DNA of 64,000 nucleotides from Polaromonas sp. (GCF_029945925.1 NZ_JAQSDN010000061.1:1-64000); one strand, 5' to 3'. Positions 16,974-27,592 are shown, counted from the first letter of the stretch. Numbers and translations are program-made. Notes: generated by a model not told the origin, from the letters alone.

Positions 16974-17004
16974 GCGTTTCAAAACATGACCGTCGGAACG
17001 CTCC

Positions 17005-17044
17005 ATCCCTCACCCCAGCCCTCTCCCGGAGGGCGAGGGTGAAG
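17005..17044. repeat. Short family E repeat after thrC
   Basis: CCCTCACCCCAGCCCTCTCC followed by GGAGGGCGAGGGTGAAG forms a hairpin 31 bp past the thrC stop. It may act as a 3' end structure for the thr mRNA. Confidence 0.7.
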
Positions 17045-17084
17045 ACAGCCGCAATCACTGTCGTGTATTCGGAAAATATCGATA

Positions 17085-17140
17085 GACTGGCCTCCAGCCC
17101 TTTGCTGGTGAGTGCAGGCAGCTATGGTATTGGTAGCAAA
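17085..17140 (-). repeat. Family A repeat upstream of mobB
   Basis: On the minus strand it reads TTTGCTACCAATACCATAGC, TGC, AAAGGGCTGGAGGCC, the typical order of family A. It ends 23 bp before the mobB ATG. Confidence 0.75.
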
Positions 17141-17163
17141 CCAGGATCGGCCCAAGGCAGTTT

Positions 17164-17697
17164 ATGAACGTTGTTGCATTTGCCGGCTATTCCGGCTCCG
17201 GCAAGACCACCCTGGTGGAGAGCCTGATTCCCGCGCTCAAGCTGCGCGGCCTGCGGGTCTCGGTCGTCAAACATGCCCACCACAGCTTCGACATCGACCA
17301 GCCGGGCAAGGACACGTACCGCCACCGGCAGGCCGGGGCCTTCGAGGTGGTGGTGGCGTCGGACAAGCGCCTGGCGCTGATCCGCGAGTTCGAGCAGCCG
17401 AGGGCACTCTCGGTGCACCACCTGATCGCCGAGCTGTACGAGGGTGTGGACTGGGTGCTGGTGGAAGGTTTCAAAAGCAGCGACCTGCTCAAGGTCGAGG
17501 TCTGGCGCGCCGACTCGGGCAAACCGGCACGTTACCCGGACGACGATTTTGTGGTCGCGATAGCCACCGACTCGCCGGACCGGCTGCCCGAAACCACCCT
17601 CAGGCCGGTGCTGGATTTGAACGACGCCGATGCCGTCGCGGACTGGTTGGTCGAGAATCACGAACGATTTGTCTATTGCGCCGAGTTGTATGCATGA
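17164..17697 (+). CDS. mobB: Molybdopterin-guanine dinucleotide biosynthesis protein B
   Basis: A 177-residue GTP-binding P-loop protein that assists MobA in attaching GMP to molybdopterin. Walker A GYSGSGKTTL is at residues 8-17, and the family motifs VVKHAHHSFDIDQPGKD and LVEGFKSSDLLKVEV follow. The ATG overlaps nothing upstream; its stop overlaps the moeA start (ATGA at 17694-17697). No mobA is in the window. Confidence 0.92.
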   Translation: MNVVAFAGYSGSGKTTLVESLIPALKLRGLRVSVVKHAHHSFDIDQPGKDTYRHRQAGAFEVVVASDKRLALIREFEQPRALSVHHLIAELYEGVDWVLVEGFKSSDLLKVEVWRADSGKPARYPDDDFVVAIATDSPDRLPETTLRPVLDLNDADAVADWLVENHERFVYCAELYA

Positions 17698-18962
17698 ATA
17701 CTTCCGCCTCCATTTCCCCTTCCACGCAGCCTGCCACGCGTCCGCCGCTTAAAGCCCTCGACGAGGCGCTGGCCGAGCTGCTGGGCCGCGCCACGCCGCT
17801 GGCAGGCAGCGACACCGTGTCCACGTTTGACGCCGACGGCCGGGTGCTGGCCGAAGAGGTGGTTTCGGCGCTGCAGGTGCCGCCCGAAGACAACAGTGCC
17901 ATGGACGGTTATGCCGTGCGTAGCGCCGAGTTGGCCGACGAGGGTGTGGTGCTGCGCGTGTCGCAGCGCATTGCGGCCGGCAGCAGCGGCAGCGCGCTGG
18001 AGCCCGGCACGGTCGCCCGCATTTTTACCGGCGCGCCGATCCCGGCCGGGGCCGATGCGGTGGTGATGCAGGAAGACTGCGAGCCGCTCGCGGATCGCGA
18101 AGGGTATGTCAGCGTCCGGCAGCTGCCGCGCCCCGGCCAGTGGGTACGCCGCGCCGGTGAAGACGTCACGCGCGGCGCCACCGTGCTCTCAAAAGGTGAG
18201 CGCCTCACGCCCGCTGCGCTTGGGCTGGCGGCCAGTATTGGCATTGACCGGCTGCAGGTGGCGCGGCGCCCGCGGGTGGCGCTGTTTTCCACCGGCGACG
18301 AACTGGTGATGCCCGGCGAGGTGGCCCCCGCGCAGATGCGCCCCGGCGCCATCTATAACTCCAACCGTTTCTTTCTGCGCGCCTTGCTGCTGCGTCTGGG
18401 CTGCGAGGTCAGCGACCTGGGCATCGTGCCGGACCAGCGTGAAGCCACGCTGGACGCGCTGCGCAGCGCCAGCCAGGCCCATGACCTGATCCTGACCAGC
18501 GGCGGCGTGTCGGTCGGGGAAGAGGACCACATCAAGCCGGCCGTGCAACAGCTCGGCTCACTGGACCTCTGGCAGATTGCCATGAAGCCGGGCAAGCCTT
18601 TTGCCTATGGCCGGGTCGGTGCGGCGCACTTCATGGGACTGCCGGGCAACCCGGTCTCCAGCTTCCTGACCTTTCTGTTGCTGGTGCGCCCCTTTCTGCT
18701 CAGGCTCCAGGGGGTGACTGACGTTGCTCCAAAATCAATAGCGGCTACCGCCCATTTCACCTGGCCCCGGGCCGATAAACGCCGTGAATTTTTGCGGGTG
18801 CGGCGCAACGATGCCGGCGGGCTGGACCTGTTTCCCAACCAGAGTTCGGGCGTGCTGACCTCGGCGGTCTGGGGCGACGGCGTGGTGGACAACCCGTCGG
18901 GCCAGACCATCGCGCATGGCGACACCGTGCGTTTCATCGCTTTTTCGGAATGGCTGGCATGA
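17694..18962 (+). CDS. moeA: Molybdopterin molybdenumtransferase
   Basis: A 422-residue MoeA that inserts molybdate into adenylated molybdopterin. Seen motifs are PPEDNSAMDGYAVR, FTGAPIPAGADAVVMQE, LFSTGDELV, SGGVSVGEED and MGLPGNPVS. It starts at 17694 within the mobB stop; a longer open frame back to 17112 is only a shadow of mobB. Residues about 344-353 (VAPKSIAATA) coincide with the head of a family A repeat. The stop overlaps the moaD start. Confidence 0.93.
   Translation: MNTSASISPSTQPATRPPLKALDEALAELLGRATPLAGSDTVSTFDADGRVLAEEVVSALQVPPEDNSAMDGYAVRSAELADEGVVLRVSQRIAAGSSGSALEPGTVARIFTGAPIPAGADAVVMQEDCEPLADREGYVSVRQLPRPGQWVRRAGEDVTRGATVLSKGERLTPAALGLAASIGIDRLQVARRPRVALFSTGDELVMPGEVAPAQMRPGAIYNSNRFFLRALLLRLGCEVSDLGIVPDQREATLDALRSASQAHDLILTSGGVSVGEEDHIKPAVQQLGSLDLWQIAMKPGKPFAYGRVGAAHFMGLPGNPVSSFLTFLLLVRPFLLRLQGVTDVAPKSIAATAHFTWPRADKRREFLRVRRNDAGGLDLFPNQSSGVLTSAVWGDGVVDNPSGQTIAHGDTVRFIAFSEWLA
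18724..18752 (+). repeat. Family A fragment inside moeA
   Basis: TTGCTCCAAAATCAATAGC followed by GGCTACCGCC resembles the first 30 bases of family A (TTGCTATTGAATCAATAGC, TGCTAGCGC). The conserved AAGGGCT core is missing, so this is a partial match within coding sequence. Confidence 0.45.
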
Positions 18963-19210
18963 ACATCACCGTCAGGTATTTTGCGTCCGTGCGTGAAGCC
19001 ATCGGACAGGGCAGCGAGCAGGTCGACACCGCAGCAGCCAGCCTGGCCGCTCTGCGCGACGAACTGATGACGCGCGGCCCGGCCTATGCCGAGGCGCTGG
19101 CGCGCGGCAAGTCGGTGCGCATGGCACTCAACCAGGTCATGAGCGACGAATCGGCGGCGCTCACGGACGGCTGTGAAGTCGCCTTCTTTCCGCCGGTGAC
19201 GGGGGGCTGA
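18959..19210 (+). CDS. moaD: Molybdopterin synthase sulfur carrier subunit
   Basis: An 83-residue ubiquitin-fold protein ending in the di-glycine that carries the thiocarboxylate (FFPPVTGG). ITVRYFASVREAIG at the N-terminus is typical. The ATG at 18959 overlaps the moeA stop and is preferred to the one three codons upstream. moaE follows after one base, and MoaD and MoaE form the synthase that makes molybdopterin from cPMP. Confidence 0.93.
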   Translation: MNITVRYFASVREAIGQGSEQVDTAAASLAALRDELMTRGPAYAEALARGKSVRMALNQVMSDESAALTDGCEVAFFPPVTGG

Positions 19211-19211
19211 G

Positions 19212-19685
19212 ATGACTGATCGCGTGAGCATCCAGACCGGCGACTTCAATCTCGCCGAGGAGATCGCCGCGCTGCGCGCGAACGACAAACGCGTCGGCGC
19301 CGTCTGCAGTTTCATCGGAACGGTCAGAGACCGCAATGACGGTAGTGACGTGAGCTCCATGGAGCTTGAGCACTACCCCGGCATGACCGAAAAAGCCATC
19401 GAGGCCATGATTGACGAAGCCATGGTGCGCTTCGATATTTTCGGTGCGCGCGTGATCCACCGTGTCGGGCTGCTGCAGCCGCTGGACCAGGTGGTGATGG
19501 TGGCGGTGACCTCGGCGCATCGCGGCGAGAGTTTCCAGGCCTGCGAGTTCCTGATGGACTACCTCAAGACCCAGGCCCCGTTCTGGAAAAAAGAGCAGAC
19601 GCCGGACGGCGCGCGCTGGGTCGATGCGCGGGTCAGCGACGACGCGGCGCTGGCCAAGTGGGGCATCCAGGCCTCCAACGCCTAG
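19212..19685 (+). CDS. moaE: Molybdopterin synthase catalytic subunit
   Basis: A 157-residue MoaE. Family motifs include GAVCSFIGTVRD, LEHYPGMTEKAI, HRVGLL, VAVTSAHRGESFQACEFLMDYLK split over two strands, and the active-site lysines in PFWKKEQTPDG. It is the last gene of the mobB-moeA-moaD-moaE row and converges with the MarR gene. Confidence 0.94.
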   Translation: MTDRVSIQTGDFNLAEEIAALRANDKRVGAVCSFIGTVRDRNDGSDVSSMELEHYPGMTEKAIEAMIDEAMVRFDIFGARVIHRVGLLQPLDQVVMVAVTSAHRGESFQACEFLMDYLKTQAPFWKKEQTPDGARWVDARVSDDAALAKWGIQASNA

Positions 19686-19700
19686 AACAGTCCTCAGGCT

Positions 19701-20195
19701 TCAGGCTTGCGCTTCGTCTTCCTGGTCCGGCGGCACAAAGGCGGCGCGGGCGTCGTTTTCCAGCCCCGTCGTCAGCAGTTGCAGCAGCTCCAGCAGCTGG
19801 CCCTGTTGCGCCTTGTTCAGCGGTGCCATCAGGCGGTCATAGGCCCGGTCGGCCGGTTGCTGCGCCTGCTTGAGCAGGTCCATCCCCGCAGCTGACAGGA
19901 ATACCGCCAGATTGCGCCGGCTGGCCGGCGCCGGCGCCCGTTCTATCAGGCCCCGCGTTTCCAGGCCGCGCAGCACACGCAGCACCGTCACCTTGTCGAA
20001 ACCCAGCGCACGCGCCAGTGTGGACTGGTCCAGCCCCGGCGTGGCGCGCAGCACGCTGAGCACGCCGAACTGTGCCGGCGTCAGCCCCACGCTGCGGCAT
20101 TCGTCCTCGAAAACCGCGGTCGAGATCTGATGCGCCCGGCGCAGCAGGAAGCCGGGGCGGGCGTAAAGTTGGGTCAGTTTGTGAAGGGCGTGCAC
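19701..20195 (-). CDS. MarR-family transcriptional regulator
   Basis: A 164-residue winged-helix regulator. The DNA-binding part runs from LTPAQFGVLSVL through LDQSTLARALGFDKVTVLRVLRGLE to the wing at APASRRNLAVFLS. Proteins of this type often control aromatic acid degradation and respond to an aromatic ligand. It is divergent from the Bug receptor gene, and the intervening region carries an 18 bp near-perfect palindrome, so autoregulation plus control of 20301-22741 is likely. Confidence 0.88.
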   Translation of the reverse strand: MHALHKLTQLYARPGFLLRRAHQISTAVFEDECRSVGLTPAQFGVLSVLRATPGLDQSTLARALGFDKVTVLRVLRGLETRGLIERAPAPASRRNLAVFLSAAGMDLLKQAQQPADRAYDRLMAPLNKAQQGQLLELLQLLTTGLENDARAAFVPPDQEDEAQA

Positions 20196-20269
20196 GGCAG
20201 TTAAAAGTTCTCGTCGACTTGGGCTCTAGGGGAATTCATGGATTGTGCCTTGTCGTTTCAGACCAATAA

Positions 20270-20287
20270 TGGTTAGCATGCAAACCA
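20270..20287. promoter_or_regulatory. Candidate MarR operator
   Basis: TGGTTAGCATGCAAACCA is an 18 bp inverted repeat with one mismatched pair (16 of 18 positions symmetric). It lies in the divergent MarR/Bug promoter region, 14 bp before the Bug start. Its size and symmetry fit MarR operators. Confidence 0.6.
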
Positions 20288-20300
20288 AAAAGGATGTTTG

Positions 20301-21305
20301 ATGCAGATCAGTATTTCTTCACGCCGTCGGCTGGCGGTCAAGCTGGGGCTCCTGCTTGTCGCGGCTGGCGCCAGCGCGGGCGCCCTGGCCCAGAGCGCCC
20401 AGGCGCCGGTCCTGCCGCAGGCGCCGATTCGCCTGATCGTGCCCTTCACGCCGGGCACCGGCATTGACCTGATTGCCCGCACGCTGGGCCCCCGGCTGTC
20501 CGAGCGCCTGGGGCGGCCGGTGGTGGTGGACAACCGTGCCGGCGCGTCCGGCAACATCGGCACCGAGGCCGTGGTGCGTGCTGCGCCCAACGGCAGCACC
20601 TTGCTGGTGACGGTCAACACGCTGGTGATGAATGCCAGCCTGTACCCGCAGCTGACCTTCGACCCGGTGAAAGACCTGACCCCGGTGACGCTGACCAGCT
20701 GGGGCCAGCTGCTGCTGGTGGCCAACCCCAAGACCGGTTTCAAAAGCGCCTCGGACCTGATGGCGGCGGCGCGCCAGAAGCCCGGCCGCATCAACTACGG
20801 TTCGCCCGGGGTGGGCACGCCGCACCACCTGGCGATGGAACTGTTCAAAAGCACGGCGGGCGTGTTTGTCACGCACATCCCTTACCGCGGCACGGGGCCG
20901 GCGCTGACCGACCTGCTCGGCGGCCAGATCGAAACCATGTTCCTGCCCATTCACGTGGCCTTGCCGCATGTGAAGTCCGGCCGGCTGGTGGCGCTGGGTA
21001 TCGGCAGCGACAATCGCCACGCGCTGTTGCCCGAAGTGCCGACGCTGGCCGAGGCCAAAGCCGGTAAGGTCAATGTGGACATGTGGTACGGCATCTTTGC
21101 GCCACCGGGCACCTCGCCCGACCTGGTCGCTTTGTACAACCGCGAGATCCGGGAGATGTTGCTGAGTGACGAGGTCAAAAAGGCCTTCCAGACCCAGGGC
21201 ATGGACCCGAGCGGCAGCACGCCGGAAGAGTTCAAAGGCCTGGTCGAGCTTGATTCGAAGCGCTGGGCCCGGTTGATCCAGGCCCAGGGCATCACCGCGA
21301 ACTGA
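20301..21305 (+). CDS. Bug-family (TctC-type) extracytoplasmic solute receptor
   Basis: A 334-residue periplasmic binding protein of the tripartite tricarboxylate transporter type. A signal peptide with twin arginines (SSRRRLAVKLGLLLVAAGA) ends near the ALAQS site. Family motifs are RLIVPFTPGTGIDLIARTL, VVDNRAGASGNIGTE, NYGSPGVGTPHH and PYRGTGPALTDLLGGQI. The ATG at 20301 follows AAGGA; a TTG lies one codon earlier. No TctA/TctB membrane genes are near, common for these abundant orphan receptors. It probably binds the substrate of the adjacent monooxygenase, by context only. Confidence 0.88.
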   Translation: MQISISSRRRLAVKLGLLLVAAGASAGALAQSAQAPVLPQAPIRLIVPFTPGTGIDLIARTLGPRLSERLGRPVVVDNRAGASGNIGTEAVVRAAPNGSTLLVTVNTLVMNASLYPQLTFDPVKDLTPVTLTSWGQLLLVANPKTGFKSASDLMAAARQKPGRINYGSPGVGTPHHLAMELFKSTAGVFVTHIPYRGTGPALTDLLGGQIETMFLPIHVALPHVKSGRLVALGIGSDNRHALLPEVPTLAEAKAGKVNVDMWYGIFAPPGTSPDLVALYNREIREMLLSDEVKKAFQTQGMDPSGSTPEEFKGLVELDSKRWARLIQAQGITAN

Positions 21306-21306
21306 T

Positions 21307-21362
21307 TTGCTATTGAATAGATAGCTGGTGGCGCACGTCTGTAAAGGGCTGGCGGCCATTTT
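21307..21362 (+). repeat. Family A repeat after the Bug gene
   Basis: TTGCTATTGAATAGATAGC, TGGTGGCGCACG and AAAGGGCTGGCGGCC make a clear family A copy starting one base after the stop codon. Confidence 0.8.
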
Positions 21363-21384
21363 GATGTTAATTATTTATATCCCC

Positions 21385-21474
21385 CGTCATCCCGGACGTG
21401 ATCCGGGATCCATGCTGCATGAACCGTGACTGCGGCGTGCCTGCATGGATTGCGGATCACGTCCGCAATGACAG
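21385..21474. repeat. Family B repeat upstream of the monooxygenase
   Basis: GTCATCCCGGACGTGATCCG and GGATCCATG on the left, and CATGGATTGCGG, ATCACGTCCGCAATGACAG on the right form the paired arms seen at 37663 and 53577. It fills most of the space before the next gene. Confidence 0.8.
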
Positions 21475-21502
21475 TCCAGTTGAAACCATCGAAGAAAACA
21501 CC

Positions 21503-22741
21503 ATGAAAATTGCCATCGTCGGCGGCGGCATAGGCGGGCTGAGCCTGGCACTTGCGCTGCATCAGCGCGGCATCCAGAGCGAGGTTTTTGAAACCGTGCC
21601 TGAAGTGAAGGAACTCGGCGTCGGCATCACGCTGCTGCCGCACGCCATGCGCGAGCTGGCGGCACTGGGCCTGCAGCCGCAGCTCGAAGCCGTCGGCATC
21701 GAAAACGAGGAGAGCGTGTTTTTCAACCGCTTCGGCCAGTTCATCTACAAGGAGCCGCGCGGTCGCCATGCCGGCTACGCCTTGCCCGAGATCGGCATTC
21801 CGCGTGGCAAGCTGCACCGCCTGCTTTACGATGCTGCGCTCGAGCGCCTGAGCCCTGACGCCATCCACACCAACCGCCGCTGCGTGCGTGTGGAGCAGGA
21901 CGACAGCGGCGCCACCCTGCATTTCACGCAGACCTCCAGCGGCATGAGCCTGCCGCCGGTGAAAGCCGACGTGGTGATTGCCTGCGACGGCGTCAACTCC
22001 ACGCTGCGGCGCCAGTTCTACCCCGACGAAAAAGTCGCGTTTGCCGGCATCAACACCTGGCGCGGCGTGACGCGGCACAAACCCATCCTGACCGGCCGCA
22101 GCTACATGCGTGTGGGTTCCATCGACACCGGCAAGATGGTGATTTACCCCATCGTCGACAAGCTGGACGACGAGGGCCACCAGCTGATCAACTGGGTCGC
22201 CGAGATCCAGCGGGACAACGCTGCCATGAACGACTGGAACCAGAAAGGCGATCCCCAGGATTTCCAGGGCATCTTCAAGGACTGGCGTTTCCCGTGGCTG
22301 GACGTTCCCGCGCTGATCGCCAACGCCGAGCAGATCCTTGAGTACCCCATGGTCGACAAGGACCCGGTGCCGCAGTGGACCTTCGGCCGCGTGACCCTGC
22401 TCGGTGACGCGGCACACCCCATGTACCCGCGCGGCTCCAACGGTTCGGCCCAGGCCCTGATCGACGCGCGCGTGCTGGCCGAACAGCTGGCGCTGCATGC
22501 CGGCGCTGATGCACGGGCCGCGCTGCAGGCCTACGAGCAACTGCGGCTGGCCCCCACCGCGAACATCGTGCTGACGAACCGCTCGGTGCCGCCCGATTTC
22601 ATCAACATCAAGGTGGACGAGCTCAGCGGCGGCAAGCCTTTTGCGGACATCGACGCGCTGATCAGCCAGCAGGAGTTGCGCGCGATATCGGACCACTACA
22701 AACAGGTGGCCGGCTTCTCGCTGGAGGCTGCCACGAAGTAG
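21503..22741 (+). CDS. FAD-dependent monooxygenase (PhzS/salicylate hydroxylase-like)
   Basis: A 412-residue group A flavoprotein monooxygenase. The FAD motif IVGGGIGGLSLALALH is at residues 4-19, the second FAD motif is LLGDAAHPMYPRGSNG, and DG in VVIACDGVNS marks the NAD(P)H/FAD site. PRGSNG in place of the usual PxxGQG, and the VGITLLPHAMRELAALGL stretch, recall the PhzS-like flavin-dependent oxidoreductase group. The substrate is probably an aromatic acid. I took the ATG at 21503; the longer frame is repeat-derived. Confidence 0.85.
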   Translation: MKIAIVGGGIGGLSLALALHQRGIQSEVFETVPEVKELGVGITLLPHAMRELAALGLQPQLEAVGIENEESVFFNRFGQFIYKEPRGRHAGYALPEIGIPRGKLHRLLYDAALERLSPDAIHTNRRCVRVEQDDSGATLHFTQTSSGMSLPPVKADVVIACDGVNSTLRRQFYPDEKVAFAGINTWRGVTRHKPILTGRSYMRVGSIDTGKMVIYPIVDKLDDEGHQLINWVAEIQRDNAAMNDWNQKGDPQDFQGIFKDWRFPWLDVPALIANAEQILEYPMVDKDPVPQWTFGRVTLLGDAAHPMYPRGSNGSAQALIDARVLAEQLALHAGADARAALQAYEQLRLAPTANIVLTNRSVPPDFINIKVDELSGGKPFADIDALISQQELRAISDHYKQVAGFSLEAATK

Positions 22742-22787
22742 GACGGGCCGGAGCCGGAGCGGGCGCCGTCCGGAGCCCGCGAACGCA

Positions 22788-23405
22788 TCAGTTCAGGTAC
22801 TTGGGCCGCGGAAGGTCTGCGGACAGGTCGGCAGGCTCGGCGTCGGACACGGCGTCTTGCACCACGACGTCATCAGGTGCGGCCGCTGCGGCTGCCGGCA
22901 CCGTGAGCCACTGCGAGAGCTTCACGCTCTGGTGCAGCAAATGCAGCAGGCCGTTGCTCAGCTGCGGTTCCATCATCACCTGGAAATCACGCACCGTGGC
23001 TTGCCCGGGCAGCTTTTCAAACAGCTGCAGGCGCAGCTGGCCGTTGCCCATCAGGGTGACCTTGACCTCGGTCAGCAGCAAGGGTTCGGGGCCCACCTCC
23101 ACGTCGGCGGGCGGACCGGGCTGGTCGCGGTAAGGGGTTTCAAAATCTCCGCTGCGCAGCGTCGCTTCTTTCTGAAAGGTCGTCAGCAACTGGTCGCGCT
23201 GCTCGTCCAGGCTGGTGGCCGCTTCCGGCGGGGCCGCCACCTTGCGGGTCTGGTCGGCCGCGGTTTTATCGAGCACGGGCAGCAAGGCCAGCGCCAGGCG
23301 CCGGGTGAGCCAGGCGCGCAACTCGCCGCCGTCCCGGCCGTTGATGCGAATCATCAGGCGGTCCTGCTCCTGGACGTAACTGATCGACACCTGGTGAATG
23401 TTCAT
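22788..23405 (-). CDS. Conserved hypothetical protein next to clpB
   Basis: A 205-residue soluble protein that I do not recognise. It begins with a beta-rich segment (HQVSISYVQEQDRLMIRINGRDGGELRAWLTRR, here split into VSISYVQEQDRL and RAWLTRRLALALLPVL) and has an Ala/Pro-rich linker and an acidic, Ala-rich C-terminus. No signal peptide or membrane segment is seen. It is divergent from clpB with 184 bp between, so it might share heat-shock control, but nothing in the sequence proves this. Confidence 0.65.
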   Translation of the reverse strand: MNIHQVSISYVQEQDRLMIRINGRDGGELRAWLTRRLALALLPVLDKTAADQTRKVAAPPEAATSLDEQRDQLLTTFQKEATLRSGDFETPYRDQPGPPADVEVGPEPLLLTEVKVTLMGNGQLRLQLFEKLPGQATVRDFQVMMEPQLSNGLLHLLHQSVKLSQWLTVPAAAAAAPDDVVVQDAVSDAEPADLSADLPRPKYLN

Positions 23406-23432
23406 GGTTTCATTTTAGTCCGCCGCCTGTTC

Positions 23433-23467
23433 CCCGGGTGCTTGATCTCTGTCAAGCCGCACCCGGG
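23433..23467. promoter_or_regulatory. Long hairpin in the clpB upstream region
   Basis: CCCGGGTGC at 23433-23441 pairs exactly with GCACCCGGG at 23459-23467, and the inner CTTGA/TCAAG extends the stem. No T-run follows. It could be an operator or an mRNA structure for the minus-strand gene leader. Confidence 0.45.
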
Positions 23468-23531
23468 CCAGGCTGTGCATAAAGGGAAGCGCTTCCAAAG
23501 GAGCCATCAACCCGGTTGTGAGCAGGGACTA

Positions 23532-23559
23532 TTGAAAAGCCCCGGGTTCAGCCCCAGAT
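23532..23559 (+). promoter_or_regulatory. Candidate sigma-32 (heat-shock) promoter of clpB
   Basis: TTGAAA at 23532-23537 and CCCCAGAT at 23552-23559 are 14 bp apart, close to the RpoH consensus (CTTGAAA, 11-16 bp, CCCCATNT). The start codon is 30 bp downstream, so the leader is short. Confidence 0.6.
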
Positions 23560-23589
23560 CTTCAGCAATCCAATTCACCAAGGGACGCC

Positions 23590-26190
<2,601 letters not shown>

Positions 26191-26220
26191 GCCCTCACTG
26201 AGCCCCGGAAGCGGCGCAGG

Positions 26221-26279
26221 TTGCTATTTAATCAGTAGCAGCTTGCGCCCATCCAGTAAGGGATGAAGGCCTGTTTTAT
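26221..26279 (+). repeat. Family A repeat after clpB
   Basis: TTGCTATTTAATCAGTAGC, GCTTGCGCCC, GTAAGGGATGAAGGCC and TGTTTTA follow the family order, 30 bp past the clpB stop and just before the terminator. Confidence 0.8.
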
Positions 26280-26283
26280 GCAT

Positions 26284-26323
26284 GAAAACCCGCTTTTGCC
26301 TGCGCAAGAGCGGGTTTTCTTTT
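26284..26323 (+). terminator. Terminator downstream of clpB
   Basis: GAAAACCCGCTTTTGC (26284-26299) pairs with GCAAGAGCGGGTTTTC (26304-26319) with only one G-T position and a 4-base loop, followed by TTTT. A 16 bp stem of this type is a strong terminator. Confidence 0.9.
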
Positions 26324-26410
26324 GGGGGAGATGTCCGCACAGTCGGCGTCCGGGTTGATTTTCCGGATCGGCGTTAAGCTCTTGGCTTTTCCGACGGGAA
26401 GGTGCGTGCG

Positions 26411-26896
26411 ATGTTGTCGATAAGGAAAGCGGTTTCGGCCGACGAAGATGATCTCTGGCGTATCCTGGAGCCGATTATTCGCGCGGGCGAAACCTACGAT
26501 TTCCCGCGGCAGACCAGCCGGCAGGATGCCCTTCTGGCCTGGCTGGCGCCCGACAACCAGTGTTTTGTGGCCTGCGAGGGCGACACGCTTCTGGGCACCT
26601 ATGTGTTGCATCCCAACCGCAAGGGCGGTGGGGCGCATGTGGCGAACTGCGGCTACATGACCGCAAGCGATGCCAACGGCAAAGGGGTGGCACGCGCCAT
26701 GTGCGCACACTCGCTCGAAGTCGCCCGCGCAGCAGGATTCCGCGCCATGCAGTTCAACTTCGTGATCGCCAGCAACCACCGAGCCGTCAAGCTCTGGACG
26801 GGAATGGGCTTCGAGACCGTCGGTCGCGTGCCGGAGGCTTTCCTCCACCCTGTGCACGGCTACACCGACGCGCTGGTAATGTACCGGCGCCTGTAA
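26411..26896 (+). CDS. GNAT-family N-acetyltransferase
   Basis: A 161-residue acetyltransferase, substrate unknown. The acetyl-CoA site lies in the GYMTASDANGKGVARAMCAHSLE region (V-x-x-x-x-x-GKG form), and NHRAVKLWTGMGFETVGRVP is the typical C-terminal motif. GGGAAGG before the ATG at 26411 decides the start over the GTG three codons upstream. It opens the accessory stretch that runs to about 33.6 kb. Confidence 0.82.
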   Translation: MLSIRKAVSADEDDLWRILEPIIRAGETYDFPRQTSRQDALLAWLAPDNQCFVACEGDTLLGTYVLHPNRKGGGAHVANCGYMTASDANGKGVARAMCAHSLEVARAAGFRAMQFNFVIASNHRAVKLWTGMGFETVGRVPEAFLHPVHGYTDALVMYRRL

Positions 26897-26905
26897 AGTC
26901 ACGTC

Positions 26906-27544
26906 ATGTTTCGCGGCGTCAGTCCGCACTTTTCACCGGATATATCGAAGGCGTCTGAAAAGATGTTCACCGACCCCTGGCTCAACCGATGGCTTCCCCT
27001 TGTGCTTGAGCGGGCGGACTCCGGCCCCGTGCTTGAGATTGGATGTGGCCACGGAGACGACACGGCTGTCCTCGCCGGCGCCGGGTTGAAGGTCCACGCC
27101 TTCGATCTTTCCAGTGTCTCAGCCGGCATCACGAAGGTTCGTGTGCCTGCGGCGGTGGTTGAGTGCCGAGACGTGCGAGAACCTTTCCCCGAAGTGGCAA
27201 GTGAGCTGGGGGTCGTCGTCGCCAGCCTGTCGATTCACTATTTCCCCTGGGCCGAGACGCAGGCCCTGGCAGGGCGCATCCGTTCAGCCTTGCGCCCTGG
27301 AGGTGTCTTTCTTTGCCGGCTCAACTCGGACCAGGACCACAACTTCGGCGCCAGCGGTCACCCCGAAATCGAGCCCAACTTTTTCATGGTCAAGGGTGAA
27401 CCCAAACGCTTTTTCGATGAAGCCGCGATCACTTCACTTTTTGCAGAAGGCTGGAACACGCTTTCGCTTGAGCACTTTGTCACCAAGAAGTACGTCAGGT
27501 CCAAAGCGCTTTGGGAAGTGGTTCTTGAGCGTACGGATGCCTGA
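26906..27544 (+). CDS. Class I SAM-dependent methyltransferase
   Basis: A 212-residue methyltransferase of unknown substrate. Motif I is LEIGCGHGDD near residue 43, the acidic loop HAFDLS follows, and VVASLSIHYFPWAE with LRPGGVFLCRLNS are motifs IV-VI. It lies 9 bp behind the GNAT gene on the same strand, so the two may be cotranscribed. It resembles small-molecule and tellurite-resistance-type methyltransferases in outline; I cannot choose a substrate. Confidence 0.8.
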   Translation: MFRGVSPHFSPDISKASEKMFTDPWLNRWLPLVLERADSGPVLEIGCGHGDDTAVLAGAGLKVHAFDLSSVSAGITKVRVPAAVVECRDVREPFPEVASELGVVVASLSIHYFPWAETQALAGRIRSALRPGGVFLCRLNSDQDHNFGASGHPEIEPNFFMVKGEPKRFFDEAAITSLFAEGWNTLSLEHFVTKKYVRSKALWEVVLERTDA

Positions 27545-27592
27545 GCTTTCGCAGGTGCGCTTCATTGGTGGGCCGACCTGAGCGCGGGCAGG

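Noticed and set aside
17112..17693. Long N-terminal extension of moeA in the same frame
   Set aside because: The extension overlaps mobB completely, is of shadow composition, and a good MoeA start with an ATGA overlap exists at 17694.
26402..26410. GTG start for the GNAT gene
   Set aside because: The ATG at 26411 has a well-placed GGGAAGG, whereas the GTG would overlap it.
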